Source: Onthophagus taurus (Eukaryota; Arthropoda; Insecta; Coleoptera; Scarabaeidae). Taken from it: a stretch of DNA of 64,000 bases. The translations under genes were made by a program, and so were the position numbers. The notes under the pieces were generated by a model. The model was given only the letters and a program-made list of their open reading frames with translations, was not told the DNA's origin and made no database searches. Below are positions 9,685 through 19,308 of this stretch, piece by piece. Every line of letters starts with the position of its first letter. Within the stretch, counting starts at the first letter, position 1. The DNA lies in assembly GCF_036711975.1 (NCBI RefSeq), contig NC_091971.1:31999501-32063500 (forward strand), read 5' to 3'.

Positions 9685-10288
9685 TATGGATAACTTCACA
9701 CCAGTTACATAAAACGCCAAAGAAATTAAAATTAGCTAATAATCAAATTGTTAAATTTACAAAGAAAAGAGCATTTATAATTAATAAAAGAAACAGCAAT
9801 GTACTTGAAATAGCAGATAGAAAAGGAGACCTATACTTTATTGAAAAAGAAGAAGAAGCAAATTTAATAAAAGTTGAAAGCAAAGTTCAAGACTGGCATT
9901 ATAAATTAGGACACTTAAATGAAAAATCTCTTCAAGGAGTTTTATAGAAAACAAAAACCTTGAATTTTAACGAGAAAAACAAGCTGAAATCCTGTGAATG
10001 GTGTATCGTTGGAAAACGTGTGCAAACAAAATTCCCGTCATCTACAAAAGTAAGAACGAATCAACCTTTACAAATTATTCACACTGATGTATGTGGTCCA
10101 ATGAGAACAGGATCAAAAGGAGGTAAGAAGTATTTTGTCATTTTTGTAGATGATTACACACGATATACCGAAGTTTATGTTATTCGAAATAAAAACGAAG
10201 TTAAAGATATTTTTATAATGTATAAAGCTCAAGTCGAAAATAATACAGGTTATAAAATTAAACATTTATAATCTGATAACGGGACTAA
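9685..10288 (+). pseudogene. Copia GAG-pre-integrase and integrase N-terminal part
   Basis: The frame shows KLKLANNQIVKF, then DWHYKLGHLNEKSLQGVL followed by TAG, then CEWCIVGKRVQTKF: the HHCC zinc site of copia integrases (H-x-H, then C-x2-C). The catalytic core follows: HTDVCGPM holds the first aspartate, FVDDYTRYTEVYVI the next strand, and SDNGT the second aspartate just before the Harbinger insertion. A TAA precedes SDNG. The downstream half is at 16753. Confidence 0.8.
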
Positions 10289-10523
10289 CGCCTGGTTTCA
10301 TAATAAAATTAAAGGCGGCTTTAAATATTTAAAGTCACTTTATCTTTAAAACGCGTTTCATAATCAATTTTTAATTTAACCCTAACGCCGGCTTTAATTT
10401 TAAAGTCGCGATTCTCTCACTTTAACGAGGAAAAGCGGCTTTAAGCGCTGTAATATAACCTATAAGTGTCACTGCGTGTGCTTGTCCGCTGATTATATAT
10501 CTGTTCATTTCACTCAAAATACA

Positions 10524-11610
10524 ATGAATTTGATGGATACGAGTTCAAGTTCATCATCGGAAGATGAACCTGTACTTGTACTGAGAAGACGTAAAGTTTA
10601 CAAGATGAGAGTGGATTGTTTCCAACGATATAATGAAACTGAATTTTTTGAAAGATTTCGACCAACAAAAGATACGGTAGTTTCGTTATTGGCATTGATA
10701 GAAGACGCAATATCGCTGCCCTCAACCAAGTGAGTTGTATTATATAATAAAAATATATCCGGTATATTTATACTTTGCATTTTTCTTTAGAGGGGGCTCT
10801 ATACCAGCAATGCATAGACTATTGTTAACCCTAAGGTTCTATGCAACAGGGAATATGCTCCTTTCTGTAGCAGATTTTATTGGAGTATCGAAAGCCTCAG
10901 CATGTAGGATAGTAAAGAAAGTTACCGGTGCTATAGCGTCACTATTACCTCGCTACGTAAAAATGTATTCTACGAATGCAGAAATGAATAGGGCTGCGGA
11001 AGAGTTTTATCGATTTGCAAGATTTCCACGAGTTATTGGTGCTATTGATTGTACACTTATCAAGATACAATCACCAGGAAGAGAAGACGGTGAAATATAT
11101 CGCTCAAGAAAAGGTTTTTTTGCACTGAATGTGCAGACAGTTTCTGACGAACGTTTAAAAATTCGGAATATTGTTGCGAGGTGGCTTGATTCGTGTCACG
11201 ACCAAACCATATTTAACAACAGTAGTTTAAAAGAAGCCTTTCAAAATGGGATGTATGGACAAACACCAGCTGAGAACTTGTACAATGAATCGATTATCAG
11301 AACACGGAATGTGGTTGAACGTCAATATGCAGTGTGGAAAAGAAGATTTCCAATTTTAAGTTTATTCATGAGGCTGCAGTTAGAAACAACAATGAATGTG
11401 ATAGTTGCGACTGCAGTACTACATAATATGGCCATAGACATGAATGAGAATATTCCTGGAGAATGGACCAATCCATTTAACGCAGACGAAGACGAAATTG
11501 AACAGGATGACGATCATAACGTAGAAAGGGTTGAGGGTAGGGGTCGAGGTGTGAGGCAGTTGCTTATTAATGAACATTTTGGTAGACTTCAACTTTTTAT
11601 AAATAATGTT

Positions 11611-11650
<40 letters not shown>

Positions 11651-11655
11651 GGTGA
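10524..11655 (+). pseudogene. HARBI1-like nuclease with an in-frame loss of a catalytic block
   Basis: Exon 1 (10524-10729) starts MNLMDTSSSSSSEDEP and ends at GTGAGT. Exon 2 begins at 10791 after TTTCTTTAG and continues in frame with the LLLTLRFYATGNMLLS helix-turn-helix. The core shows IGAIDCTLIKI with the first aspartate and CHDQTIF, then jumps from NGMYGQ to TPAENLYNESIIRTRNVVER. In HARBI1 nucleases a GDSGYP-type block with an essential aspartate and about 20 more residues stand between these, so the deletion (near 11255-11268) removes a catalytic residue while keeping the frame. The glutamate of NVVER remains. The C-terminus runs into a TA microsatellite. I chose ATG 10524 because it starts the conserved acidic segment; an ATG at 10476 is also in frame. 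Confidence 0.8.
11608..11647. repeat. TA microsatellite
   Basis: A run of about 19 TA units ends at the left edge of a MITE. It provided the TA target for that insertion. Confidence 0.9.
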
Positions 11656-12328
11656 TTCATAAGTAATGGGCCAAATTGTAAATCTACGTTCAGGAGGCCA
11701 AAATAATAATATTTTCATTAACAATAATGGGTCTTAGTCTGCTCCTTACTGAGATACAGGATGTTAAAGCGAAAAAAATAAAATAGATTTTTGTTAATAG
11801 ATCAGCTACTTTTCTACATAATGACTCATAGTTGACTTATAGTTTTTGTAAGGGTAAACAATAATGTGTGAGAGGATTTGAGTTAACTCGTAGATGTCGC
11901 CACATGCGCCATATGAATTAATAAAAAAATAAAATCGTTAATATTTTCAAGATCAAAGAAGTATAGCTTTTTTCTACAGAAATGATGGGGCTATCCAAAT
12001 TAAACAAGTATGTTGTAAAATAATGAGCGATAAAAAATTTGTAGCTGATTTCATCTAATTCATATGGCGCATGTGGCGACATCTACGAGTTAACTCAAAT
12101 CCTCTCACACATTATTGTTTACCCTTACAAAAACTATAAGTCAACTATGAGTCATTATGTAGAAAAGTAGCTGATCTATTAACAAAAATCTATTTTATTT
12201 TTTTCGCTTTAACATCCTGTATCTCAGTAAGGAGCAGACTAAGACCCATTATTGTTAATGAAAATATTATTATTTTGGCCTCCTGAACGTACATTTACAA
12301 TTTGGCCCATTACTTATGAATCACCCTG
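11648..12328. mobile_element. Palindromic MITE with about 275-bp arms
   Basis: The end CAGGGTGATTCATAAGTAAT and its inverted partner ATTACTTATGAATCACCCTG are flanked by TA on both sides. The arms (11648-11921 and about 12056-12328) are nearly identical. A spacer of about 130 bp contains no open frame. A transcript across it would fold into a hairpin of more than 250 bp. Confidence 0.85.
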
Positions 12329-12338
12329 TATATATATA

Positions 12339-14768
12339 CAGTGCGCGGCAAAATTATGGAACATATTCGATAAATTGATAATAAATTTTTTTTTGCAAAA
12401 ATGCCGAAACGGGTCAATTTTGGTTAATCATAACACACATTATGACACCATATTCACTTCCTGATAATCATTTTTTTATGAGTTATGACGTCATCGACAT
12501 TTTTTTTAAATGGCACCATATGCATTTGTTTACAGAATCTGAAAGTATATATTTCTCTGCGACAACGATGTAAATATCGATATGGATTACATAGGGAAAA
12601 TTTTGAGAAAATTAGCTTTAAAGGTACAAATTTTATTTCTTTTTGTGAACGTAAAAATAGCCTTACACATGGGTAACCATGGAAACGCTTTGTTTGCTTT
12701 TAATAATGTCTATTCAAAAACGTCAAAATTAGTTTAGTGAGTGTTTAAATGAATTGAAACAATTTTTATAGCGATTAATTCGTGTATTTTTGGATTATTT
12801 TCTGTGTTGTAATTGTTTGTTTGTATTTTTTTCTGTTTTATGTTGTTTAGTTTTTATTTTAGAAATTTTATTTTATTACGAACAAAAAAAATAGTATTAC
12901 CCATGCGTAACCATGTACGTTGTCATGGTTCTTTAATTTTTTATTCTCTATTAAAACCACTAATAATTTAAGTTTTAATGTGCAAGTTTTTAAGTTTTAA
13001 TATTTAAAGTTATTTAATGTCCGTAGAATATGAATTATGTTATAAAAAAGAAATAAATTCTGATTCTAACCCACTTCTTGACAATAAGCAAACCTATTCA
13101 TACATTCTTTCAGAGTATTATAAGTAAATTTCGGACTAATATTACGAATTTCAGCGCTAATACAATTTTTTAATGCGTCTACATTGAGTGGTTTCTCAGC
13201 GTACACTTTTGATTTTAGATAACCCCATAGAAAAAAATCAAGGGGTGTAAGATCTGGGGATCTGGGGGGCCATTCTATCGGCCCCCGTCTGCCAATCCAC
13301 CGCTCAGGGAAACTATTATTCAGAAATTCGCGAACAGGATGTGCAAAGTGCGGAGGTGCATCATCCTGCTGAAACTAAATATTGTCGTCCAGTAAGTTGG
13401 GATTATTATTATTTGGGAATGCTTCTAAAAGGACAGGCATCAGTTCATTCCTCAAAAACTCCAGATATCGTTGACCTGTCAGAATTTGTTCAAAGAAGAA
13501 AGGGCCAATGATTTTATTGTGAATTATGCCTGCCCATACATTCACTTTTTGAGGAATGAGGATTTTCGTTACTCCAGTATCAGCAATTTAATCGGTTTAC
13601 TGTGCCATTCAGGCAAAATGTAGCTTCATCCGAAAATAAAACGTTATAAATAAAGAGTGGATTACGGTCACATCGATTCTGCATAATTTCACAGAATTCC
13701 ATGCGGCGATCTATGTCATCTTCATTGAGTTCTTGCACTAACTGCACTTTGTAGGGATGGTACCTCTCTGCTCGTAGCACACGTAGTACAGATCACTGAG
13801 AAACTTGATGATCCGCTGCAATTTGTCTCGAATTACTATGGGGATCATCTTCAACAGCTAACAAAATATTAAGTTTCACGTTTTCGTTGATTTTAGGACG
13901 TCCAGCATGTGCAATGTGCTTAACATATCCAGTTTCTCTAACAGTCAGTTTTGCTAACTGTTGATCTACTAATAACTCAGTCAGGCTACTTTGCATTAAA
14001 CAAATTGCATACCTCTTGTTGTGTTCGGGTTTTATCTCCACATCCAATAAGAATTAAAATTTCTATGCGTTGGGTTTCACTTAAATGAGCCATAATTATT
14101 TTAAAATAAATACGTAACAACAAGTGCTCAAAAATAAAAACAAAACAGTAACAAATATTGAACAAAACTGGACTAATGAACACAGAACACGGCAAAAAAT
14201 AACAACAAATAACAATCTCAATCAGAATATAACGCAAAATAACTAATACAAAACTAAACAACATAAAACACAAAAAAATACAAACAAACAATTACAACAC
14301 AGAAAACAATGCAAAAATACAGGAATTAATCGCTATAAAAATTGTTTCAATTCAATTAAACACTCACAAAACTAATTTTGACGTTTTTGAATAGACATTA
14401 TTAAAACCAAACAAAGCGTTTCCATGGTTACCCATGGGTAATACTATTTTTAAGTTCAGAAAAAAAAAATAAAATTTGTACCTTTAAACCTAATTTTCTC
14501 AAAATTTTCCTTATGTAACCTATACCGATATTTACATCGTTGGTCGCAGAGAAATATATACTTTCAGATTCTGTAAACAAATGCATGTGGTGCCATTTAA
14601 AAAAATTGTCGATGACGTCATAACTCATAAAAAAATGATTATCAGGAAGTGAATATGGTGTCATAATGTGTGTTATGATTAACCAAAATTGACCCGTTTC
14701 GGCATTTTTGAAAAAAAAAAATTTGTTATCAATTTATTGAATATGTTCCATAATTTTGCCGCGCACTG
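12339..14768. mobile_element. Mariner-type transposon with about 520-bp inverted repeats
   Basis: CAGTGCGCGGCAAAATTATG at 12339 and CATAATTTTGCCGCGCACTG ending at 14768 are perfect inverted ends, flanked by TA at 12337-12338 and 14769-14770. Similarity of the arms extends to about 12860 and 14250. A mariner-type transposase pseudogene fills the centre on the minus strand. Confidence 0.85.
13066..14093 (-). pseudogene. Mariner-like transposase (DDD type), frameshifted
   Basis: The gene starts with ATG at 14091-14093 (MAHLSETQRIEILILIGCGD) and ends with TAG at 13066-13068, about 340 codons, the normal length. In order are the N-terminal helices, a GRPKINENVKLNILLAVEDD segment, FSDEATFCLNG with the first aspartate, FQQDDAPPHFAHPV with the second, and RSPDLTPLDFFLWGYLKSKV with the third, an aspartate as in mariner proper. 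The frame changes near 13985, 13790 and 13585 and has a stop before FQQDD, so the gene is inactive although all three catalytic residues remain. Confidence 0.8.
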
Positions 14769-14769
14769 T

Positions 14770-14774
14770 ATATA

Positions 14775-14811
<37 letters not shown>

Positions 14812-14812
14812 T
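14770..14812. repeat. TA microsatellite right of the mariner
   Basis: About twenty TA units interrupted by one TG. Together with the run at 11608-11647 it shows that a TA repeat was the landing site for the two neighbouring insertions. Confidence 0.85.
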
Positions 14813-14835
14813 ATACAGTCTCATGTGTTACATTA

Positions 14836-16481
14836 TTTAGTCAAATCTTTCTCTTTTTGAGCTATTTCCAACTCCAATAAACGTATTCCCATTTTAAATT
14901 CTTCATTTCTCCTTTCTTCTTCTTTCTTCTCTCTTTCTTCTTTATTTTTTTCTTTCCGTCCTTTGCTTTTGTGCATCAATTTCCCCTCTTAGATATAAAG
15001 TTTTAGCTTCATAATACATTATCTTTGTATCTACTAGAGTATTTGGTGTGGTTAACGTCAGTTTTTTAGAAACTGGATCTTTTAATTTACTGGGCACGTA
15101 CTGGTTCCAACTTGAACGTCTCTATAAAATATGTTGTGTTTATTATTCTATGATCATCCCGCAAAACCCGTAAGTCACATATAAAAAAGGTGGACTTACG
15201 GGTTCTGCAGATTAGGCCGACGATACCTATAGATATACCTTTTTCACCTGTGGAGTATCGACTATACTCTAGAAAACATATGATGTTAGTAAAAACAGTA
15301 AATAAAATATGAATATTTTATACCTGTATAGTTATAGGATTCATTGACTCGGTAATATCATTTCTAGGAGTGCACAATTCACCTACGCAACTCTCCTAAA
15401 AAAACATGTTTACTATTACGAGCAACTTCATGACCTACAGTAATTTACATTACCATAGTCTGACACGACACCGGAACCTCACTTGCTTCTGTCGCTGGAG
15501 TTGGTGGAATTTCCACGTATTCTACTGAAATATCTCCTATCTGTAAAATATTACTGCAATCATTTTACTGTACTATATGTAATATATGTTAGTTATACAG
15601 GGTGTCCCGTATCTTCCGCATCAGAGCATTATACGGTTGTAGGATACATTATTCTGAAGCGATCTTTCTAATAAAATTTTTTCGAAATGTTTATAATAAC
15701 CGCACGGGAACTGTTTAAACGAACTGTTTTTCGTCCAATCAGCAGATCGCAATCAGACTCAGGTAATCGGTGCCACCCTCGGCCGGTCCGCTACGCCGAT
15801 GATAACTCGTTTCCTACGTGTACTCACCAATGGATTCGTCACGCGAAGAGAAATAAACTTTTTCGGTGAATCAAACTCGTCCGCTATTGGACAAAAGCGG
15901 ATAACTTTAAATTGTTCCCGTGCGGTTATTATAAACATTTCGAAAAATTTTTATTAGAAAGATCGCATCAGAATAATGTATCCTACAACCGTATAATGCT
16001 CTGATGCGGAAGATACGGGACACCTGTATAGTGAAAAGCAAATAATTACATTATCGCTGTCAAATTGCCCTCCTAAGCCTATTATCGTTTTGATATTTAC
16101 AATTCTTAATACAGCTTCCACTACCGGATCAAAGTCTGTGCTACTCGTGGGACCGCCACCAGTAACAGTGAGATTACTCCGATTTCTTGCCACAGCCTTC
16201 CTTGCTTTTGTTTTCAGATTATCGTACTTCGCTTTCAGCTGATCGATGCTGCGACAGTGTGTACTCTTTGAATTAAAATTCAACTCTATTCGTACACACA
16301 ATATAAAGTCATATTTCAATATTATACAATATTATTTTATATAGTCACTCACTTTTTCGCAAGTCGACAGTTTATTAGTCGTCTTACATTCAATAACACC
16401 CTGCTCTTTCTCAACTTCTTCAAGTAACATCAACTCTTCTTCCTTAGAGAAGTTCAACCCCCTTTTCTTGATTACAGACAT
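14836..16481 (-). pseudogene. Harbinger Myb/SANT-like protein, interrupted by a MITE
   Basis: Exon 1 runs from ATG at 16479-16481 to a GTGAGT donor at 16352. It encodes MSVIKKRGLNFSKEEELML and a LEEVEKEQGVIECK helix, the Myb/SANT-like fold. The next exon (from about 16305) has FNSKSTHCRSIDQLKAKYDN followed by LKTKARKAVARNRS and a GGGPTSS linker, typical of this partner protein, then reaches 16028 where a MITE cuts in. Past the MITE the C-terminal part continues (15113 downward) with LKDPVSKKLTLTTPNTLV and a charged coiled coil rich in E, R and K, broken by one frameshift. In the family this protein binds element ends and helps import the nuclease. Confidence 0.7.
15598..16026. mobile_element. 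MITE with CAGGGTGTCCCGTAT ends
   Basis: CAGGGTGTCCCGTATCTTCC at 15598 is repeated inverted at 16026 (one base shorter), and TA flanks both sides. The arms match for about 130 bp, sharing TCCTACAACCGTATAATGC and TTATAATAACCGCACGGGAA blocks. The 170-bp centre has no frame worth reporting. It inserted in the Myb gene of the Harbinger element and so is younger than it. Confidence 0.85.
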
Positions 16482-16752
16482 ATTAGAAATAATATCGATT
16501 TTCACCGATGTTTATATTCAAAAATGACAGTGTGACAGGGAAACGCAGTGTTTACAATCGTAACGAATGAAATTTTACTAGAATTCAGTGTGACCAACTT
16601 GAATAAAAAACATAAAGCGCCTTTTACTAAAATCGGCGTATGAGTGTATTATGGAACGCGTCAACTTTAAAATCGATATTAAAACCGGCTTTAACCTAAA
16701 AGTGCCTTTATTTAAAGTGGCTTTAAGTTCCGCATTATGAAACCGGGCGTAA

Positions 16753-17030
16753 GTATTGTAAAAAAAAGTTCGATGAATTCTTAGAGATACATGGTATAAA
16801 ACGAAGATTAACAGTTCCGTATACTTCCCAACAAAGCGGAATAGCAGAAAGAAAAATTAGATCGTTAGTAGAAACTGCAAGATGTAATTTACTTCAATCG
16901 ACCTTACCACCATCATTTTGGACAGAAGCAATCAACACAGCAAATTACATAACAAATCGACGCCCTTCAAATGGAATTAATGGACAAATTCCTTATGAAA
17001 AGTGGACTAATTCACAACTAAAGTCCTGTA
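16753..17030 (+). pseudogene. Copia integrase, C-terminal half of the core
   Basis: The frame continues directly from SDNGT at 10285 once the Harbinger and one TAA are set aside. It reads KFDEFLEIHGIKRRL, TVPYTSQQSGIAERK and SLVETARCNLLQSTLPPSFW, where the glutamate of the ETAR/VE segment completes the DDE triad, then INTANYITNRRPS. The next mariner-like insertion follows at 17031. Confidence 0.8.
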
Positions 17031-18806
17031 TAGGTGTCCCGTTAAGGGTACGGAGCGGCTGTATCTCGACAACGGTAAAGCCTATAGGATTGGGAAAGAA
17101 ATCCTTATAAGCAAAGTGAACAAGAGAAATAGCTGGAAATTATTTTGAAGTTCGTAATCCGACCGCTACTGGGCGTAACTGCCATAGAGAAACATAAAAT
17201 TCCCGCTATCTCAGAAAGTTAGCCGATGAGCTATAACTTTGACAACATTATTTAATAGTTTGGATAATACCGCATCGCTTTTGTTTTGCGCTATTTCTTA
17301 TATCTGTCATAATAAGGGAGGGGAAGGCTAATGCATTTTCAAATGGTTACATTTTAATATTTTCTGAACCATTAATCTGATTTGAATATTTTCGGCCTAG
17401 TTTGAAAGAGCATTCCTTACGCTCCTTTAACCCTAAGATACTTAACCAATAAAATAACTATAGAAACTAAATGCTCGCCGGGCCTGAGAGACCCGGTTTA
17501 TGCATCCTAGGGTTAAAAGATATTTTCAGTAGGACCGCTTGGTTTAAAGTAAATAAGCTAGAGGGCGTTATCTGCAGCGATTACATATTTTTGTGATATT
17601 TGAAAAAAAGTTAAATGGAACGGTGCTATTTATTTCGCAGACTCTTAGTCACCATAAAATCTACTAAATATTAGTGAAAACTGCATCTCGATGTCTCCAT
17701 CCATTCTCGAATTATAGAGGAAAATGTTAAAAATGCGTACATCTTAGTCGGATCAAGTTACCGTAGCAAACAAATAAGGGAGCACAAAAATGTTATTGCC
17801 TAGAATCTTCCATCACACTTTATCCAAGCTTAGAACTGGTTCGAAACTACTTTTGAGGCGTGTTTAAAAGCCAACGGATCAATGAAACATCAACAATGAA
17901 TAACTTACATTTTTGGCAAAAATAGCTCACAAATGTTCGAAATGCCTGCCATAAACCTCGATGCATTTATTTAATCTAGTTTCGACGAAAAAAAATTCTG
18001 TTTGTCTCCGCCCTGGACACGTTTCTAATGGCATTTACTGTTTTGTCATATTTTCCCTGGTTATTGGTTTTTCTTGAAAAGTCAGGTCGTTTAGTCTACT
18101 CCATAGATAAAGGGGTGAAAGCAATGTGGGTTTTGTTCGAACCAAGAATGCATATTATGTAAGTTTACACCAGCTTGTTGAAAGATGGTAGGATAAGGTA
18201 GGAAAGATCATAGGATTTGTGATAAAAGGTTTGGATTGCCCGAATCATATTTAAAAGCCAATGATAGTAGTCCTGTCTGTTATCAGAATTGGTATCTGTT
18301 AAGGCCTGATGTAAAACAATATGGTGGAGATACATATTATTCTCTTGAGGAATCTTGTGGACAATTATTTTCGGAGTTCCCAGATTATGTGGGATCACTT
18401 TTTGCAGCAATGTGATTTACGAATTCATAGAGATGTCTGAATGTCTATTTTTGCCATGCAGTTGCATCATATATAAAATAAATCATCATACACTCTATCA
18501 TACGCTTCTGCGTTAGTAAATGACATATTTACAGTTACCATGGTTATGTGACTTGTTTTTCTCGATGAGGTAACTGGACCCGATTGATAGCACTCGAGTT
18601 TTTAACATTTTCTTCTATAATTCGAGAACGGATGGCGATATCGAGATGCGGTTTTCACTAATATTTAGCAAATTGTAGTAAAGAACTTCAAAATAATTTC
18701 CACCTATATCTCTTGCCCACTTTGCCTCTAAGGATTTTTTTCCCAAACCTCTAGGCCTTACCGTTATCGACATACAGCCGCTCCGTACCCTCAACGGAAC
18801 ATCCTG
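17031..18806. mobile_element. Mariner-like element with AGG-TGTCCCGTT ends
   Basis: Left TAGGTGTCCCGTTAAGGGTA and right (reverse complement) CAGGATGTTCCGTTGAGGGT lie between TA dinucleotides at 17029-17030 and 18807-18808. Similarity of both arms goes on for about 80 bp through TACGGAGCGGCTGTAT. A decayed transposase is on the minus strand. The rest, 17250-17900, is unrecognised. Confidence 0.7.
17925..18410 (-). pseudogene. C-terminal part of a mariner/IS630-like transposase
   Basis: Read on the minus strand in several frames: a FQQAGVNLHNMHSW segment that corresponds to the usual FQQDGAPPH block but has lost its aspartate, then LNDLTFQEKPITRENM and ending CIEVYGRHFEHL, which is the tail typical of this insect transposase group. 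Frameshifts and stops abound. The N-terminal half is not recognisable. The missing aspartate means it could not work even if the frame were whole. Confidence 0.6.
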
Positions 18807-18808
18807 TA

Positions 18809-19308
18809 TATATTCTAAACAAAACTCCAAACAAATACAATTTTGAACCTAGATCCGTACTAGGAATATTTGTCGGATATTCCGACACAGCGAAAGCATA
18901 TAGAATTTATATTCCAAATAAAAGAAACGTAATATTCAGTAAAGACGTAAAATTTTTAAAAAGAGAAAATGTAAGTATTGAAGATTTTTTTGTTAAAACA
19001 AGAGAAGTAACACAAGAAATATTGGTAGAATTCCCAATCATTAGTAAAAATATAAATCAAGGAAAAATAGAAAATGCATCGCCAAATTCAGAACTAAACC
19101 TAGAAGATCCAATAAGCTTCATTCAAAATGAAAAGTGTGAAAAAGAAAGTGAATTGAAAAGAGGAAAAGGTAAACCTAAATTTTAAAAAATTGGTAAAAA
19201 AGGTAAACCAAGAAAAATTTACAAATTGAAGATAGAAAATGAACCAGATGAAATAATAAAAATTAAAAATCAAAATAACATAAATGTGTTAAAAACAATA
19301 TTTTGAAG
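18809..19308 (+). pseudogene. Copia polyprotein between integrase and reverse transcriptase
   Basis: The frame has NKTPNKYNFEPRSVLGIFVG and YSDTAKAYRIYIP, then VIFSKDVKFLKRENV. This is the conserved block after the integrase core of copia elements (the GIFVGY and V-F-x-DV motifs). A hydrophilic linker of charged residues follows to the Transib-like insertion at 19309. Two stops interrupt it. Confidence 0.75.

Larger units (their letters stand above)
10289..16749. mobile_element. Large PIF/Harbinger transposon carrying three nested elements
   Basis: The ends CGCCTGGTTTCATAAT (10289) and ATTATGAAACCGGGCG (to 16749) are inverted repeats with one mismatch, flanked by TAA at 10286-10288 and 16750-16752. 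Subterminal copies of GCGGCTTTAA occur near both ends. The two genes of the family are present: a HARBI1-like nuclease (10524-11655, plus) and a Myb/SANT-like protein (14836-16481, minus), convergent. A palindromic MITE (11648-12328) and a mariner (12339-14768) inserted at TA repeats between them and a second MITE (15598-16026) inserted inside the Myb gene. The element itself interrupts copia integrase. Confidence 0.85.

Noticed and set aside
11419..11724. Minus-strand frame of 101 codons across the TA microsatellite
   Set aside because: It is the reverse of the nuclease C-terminus, the repeat and the MITE end.
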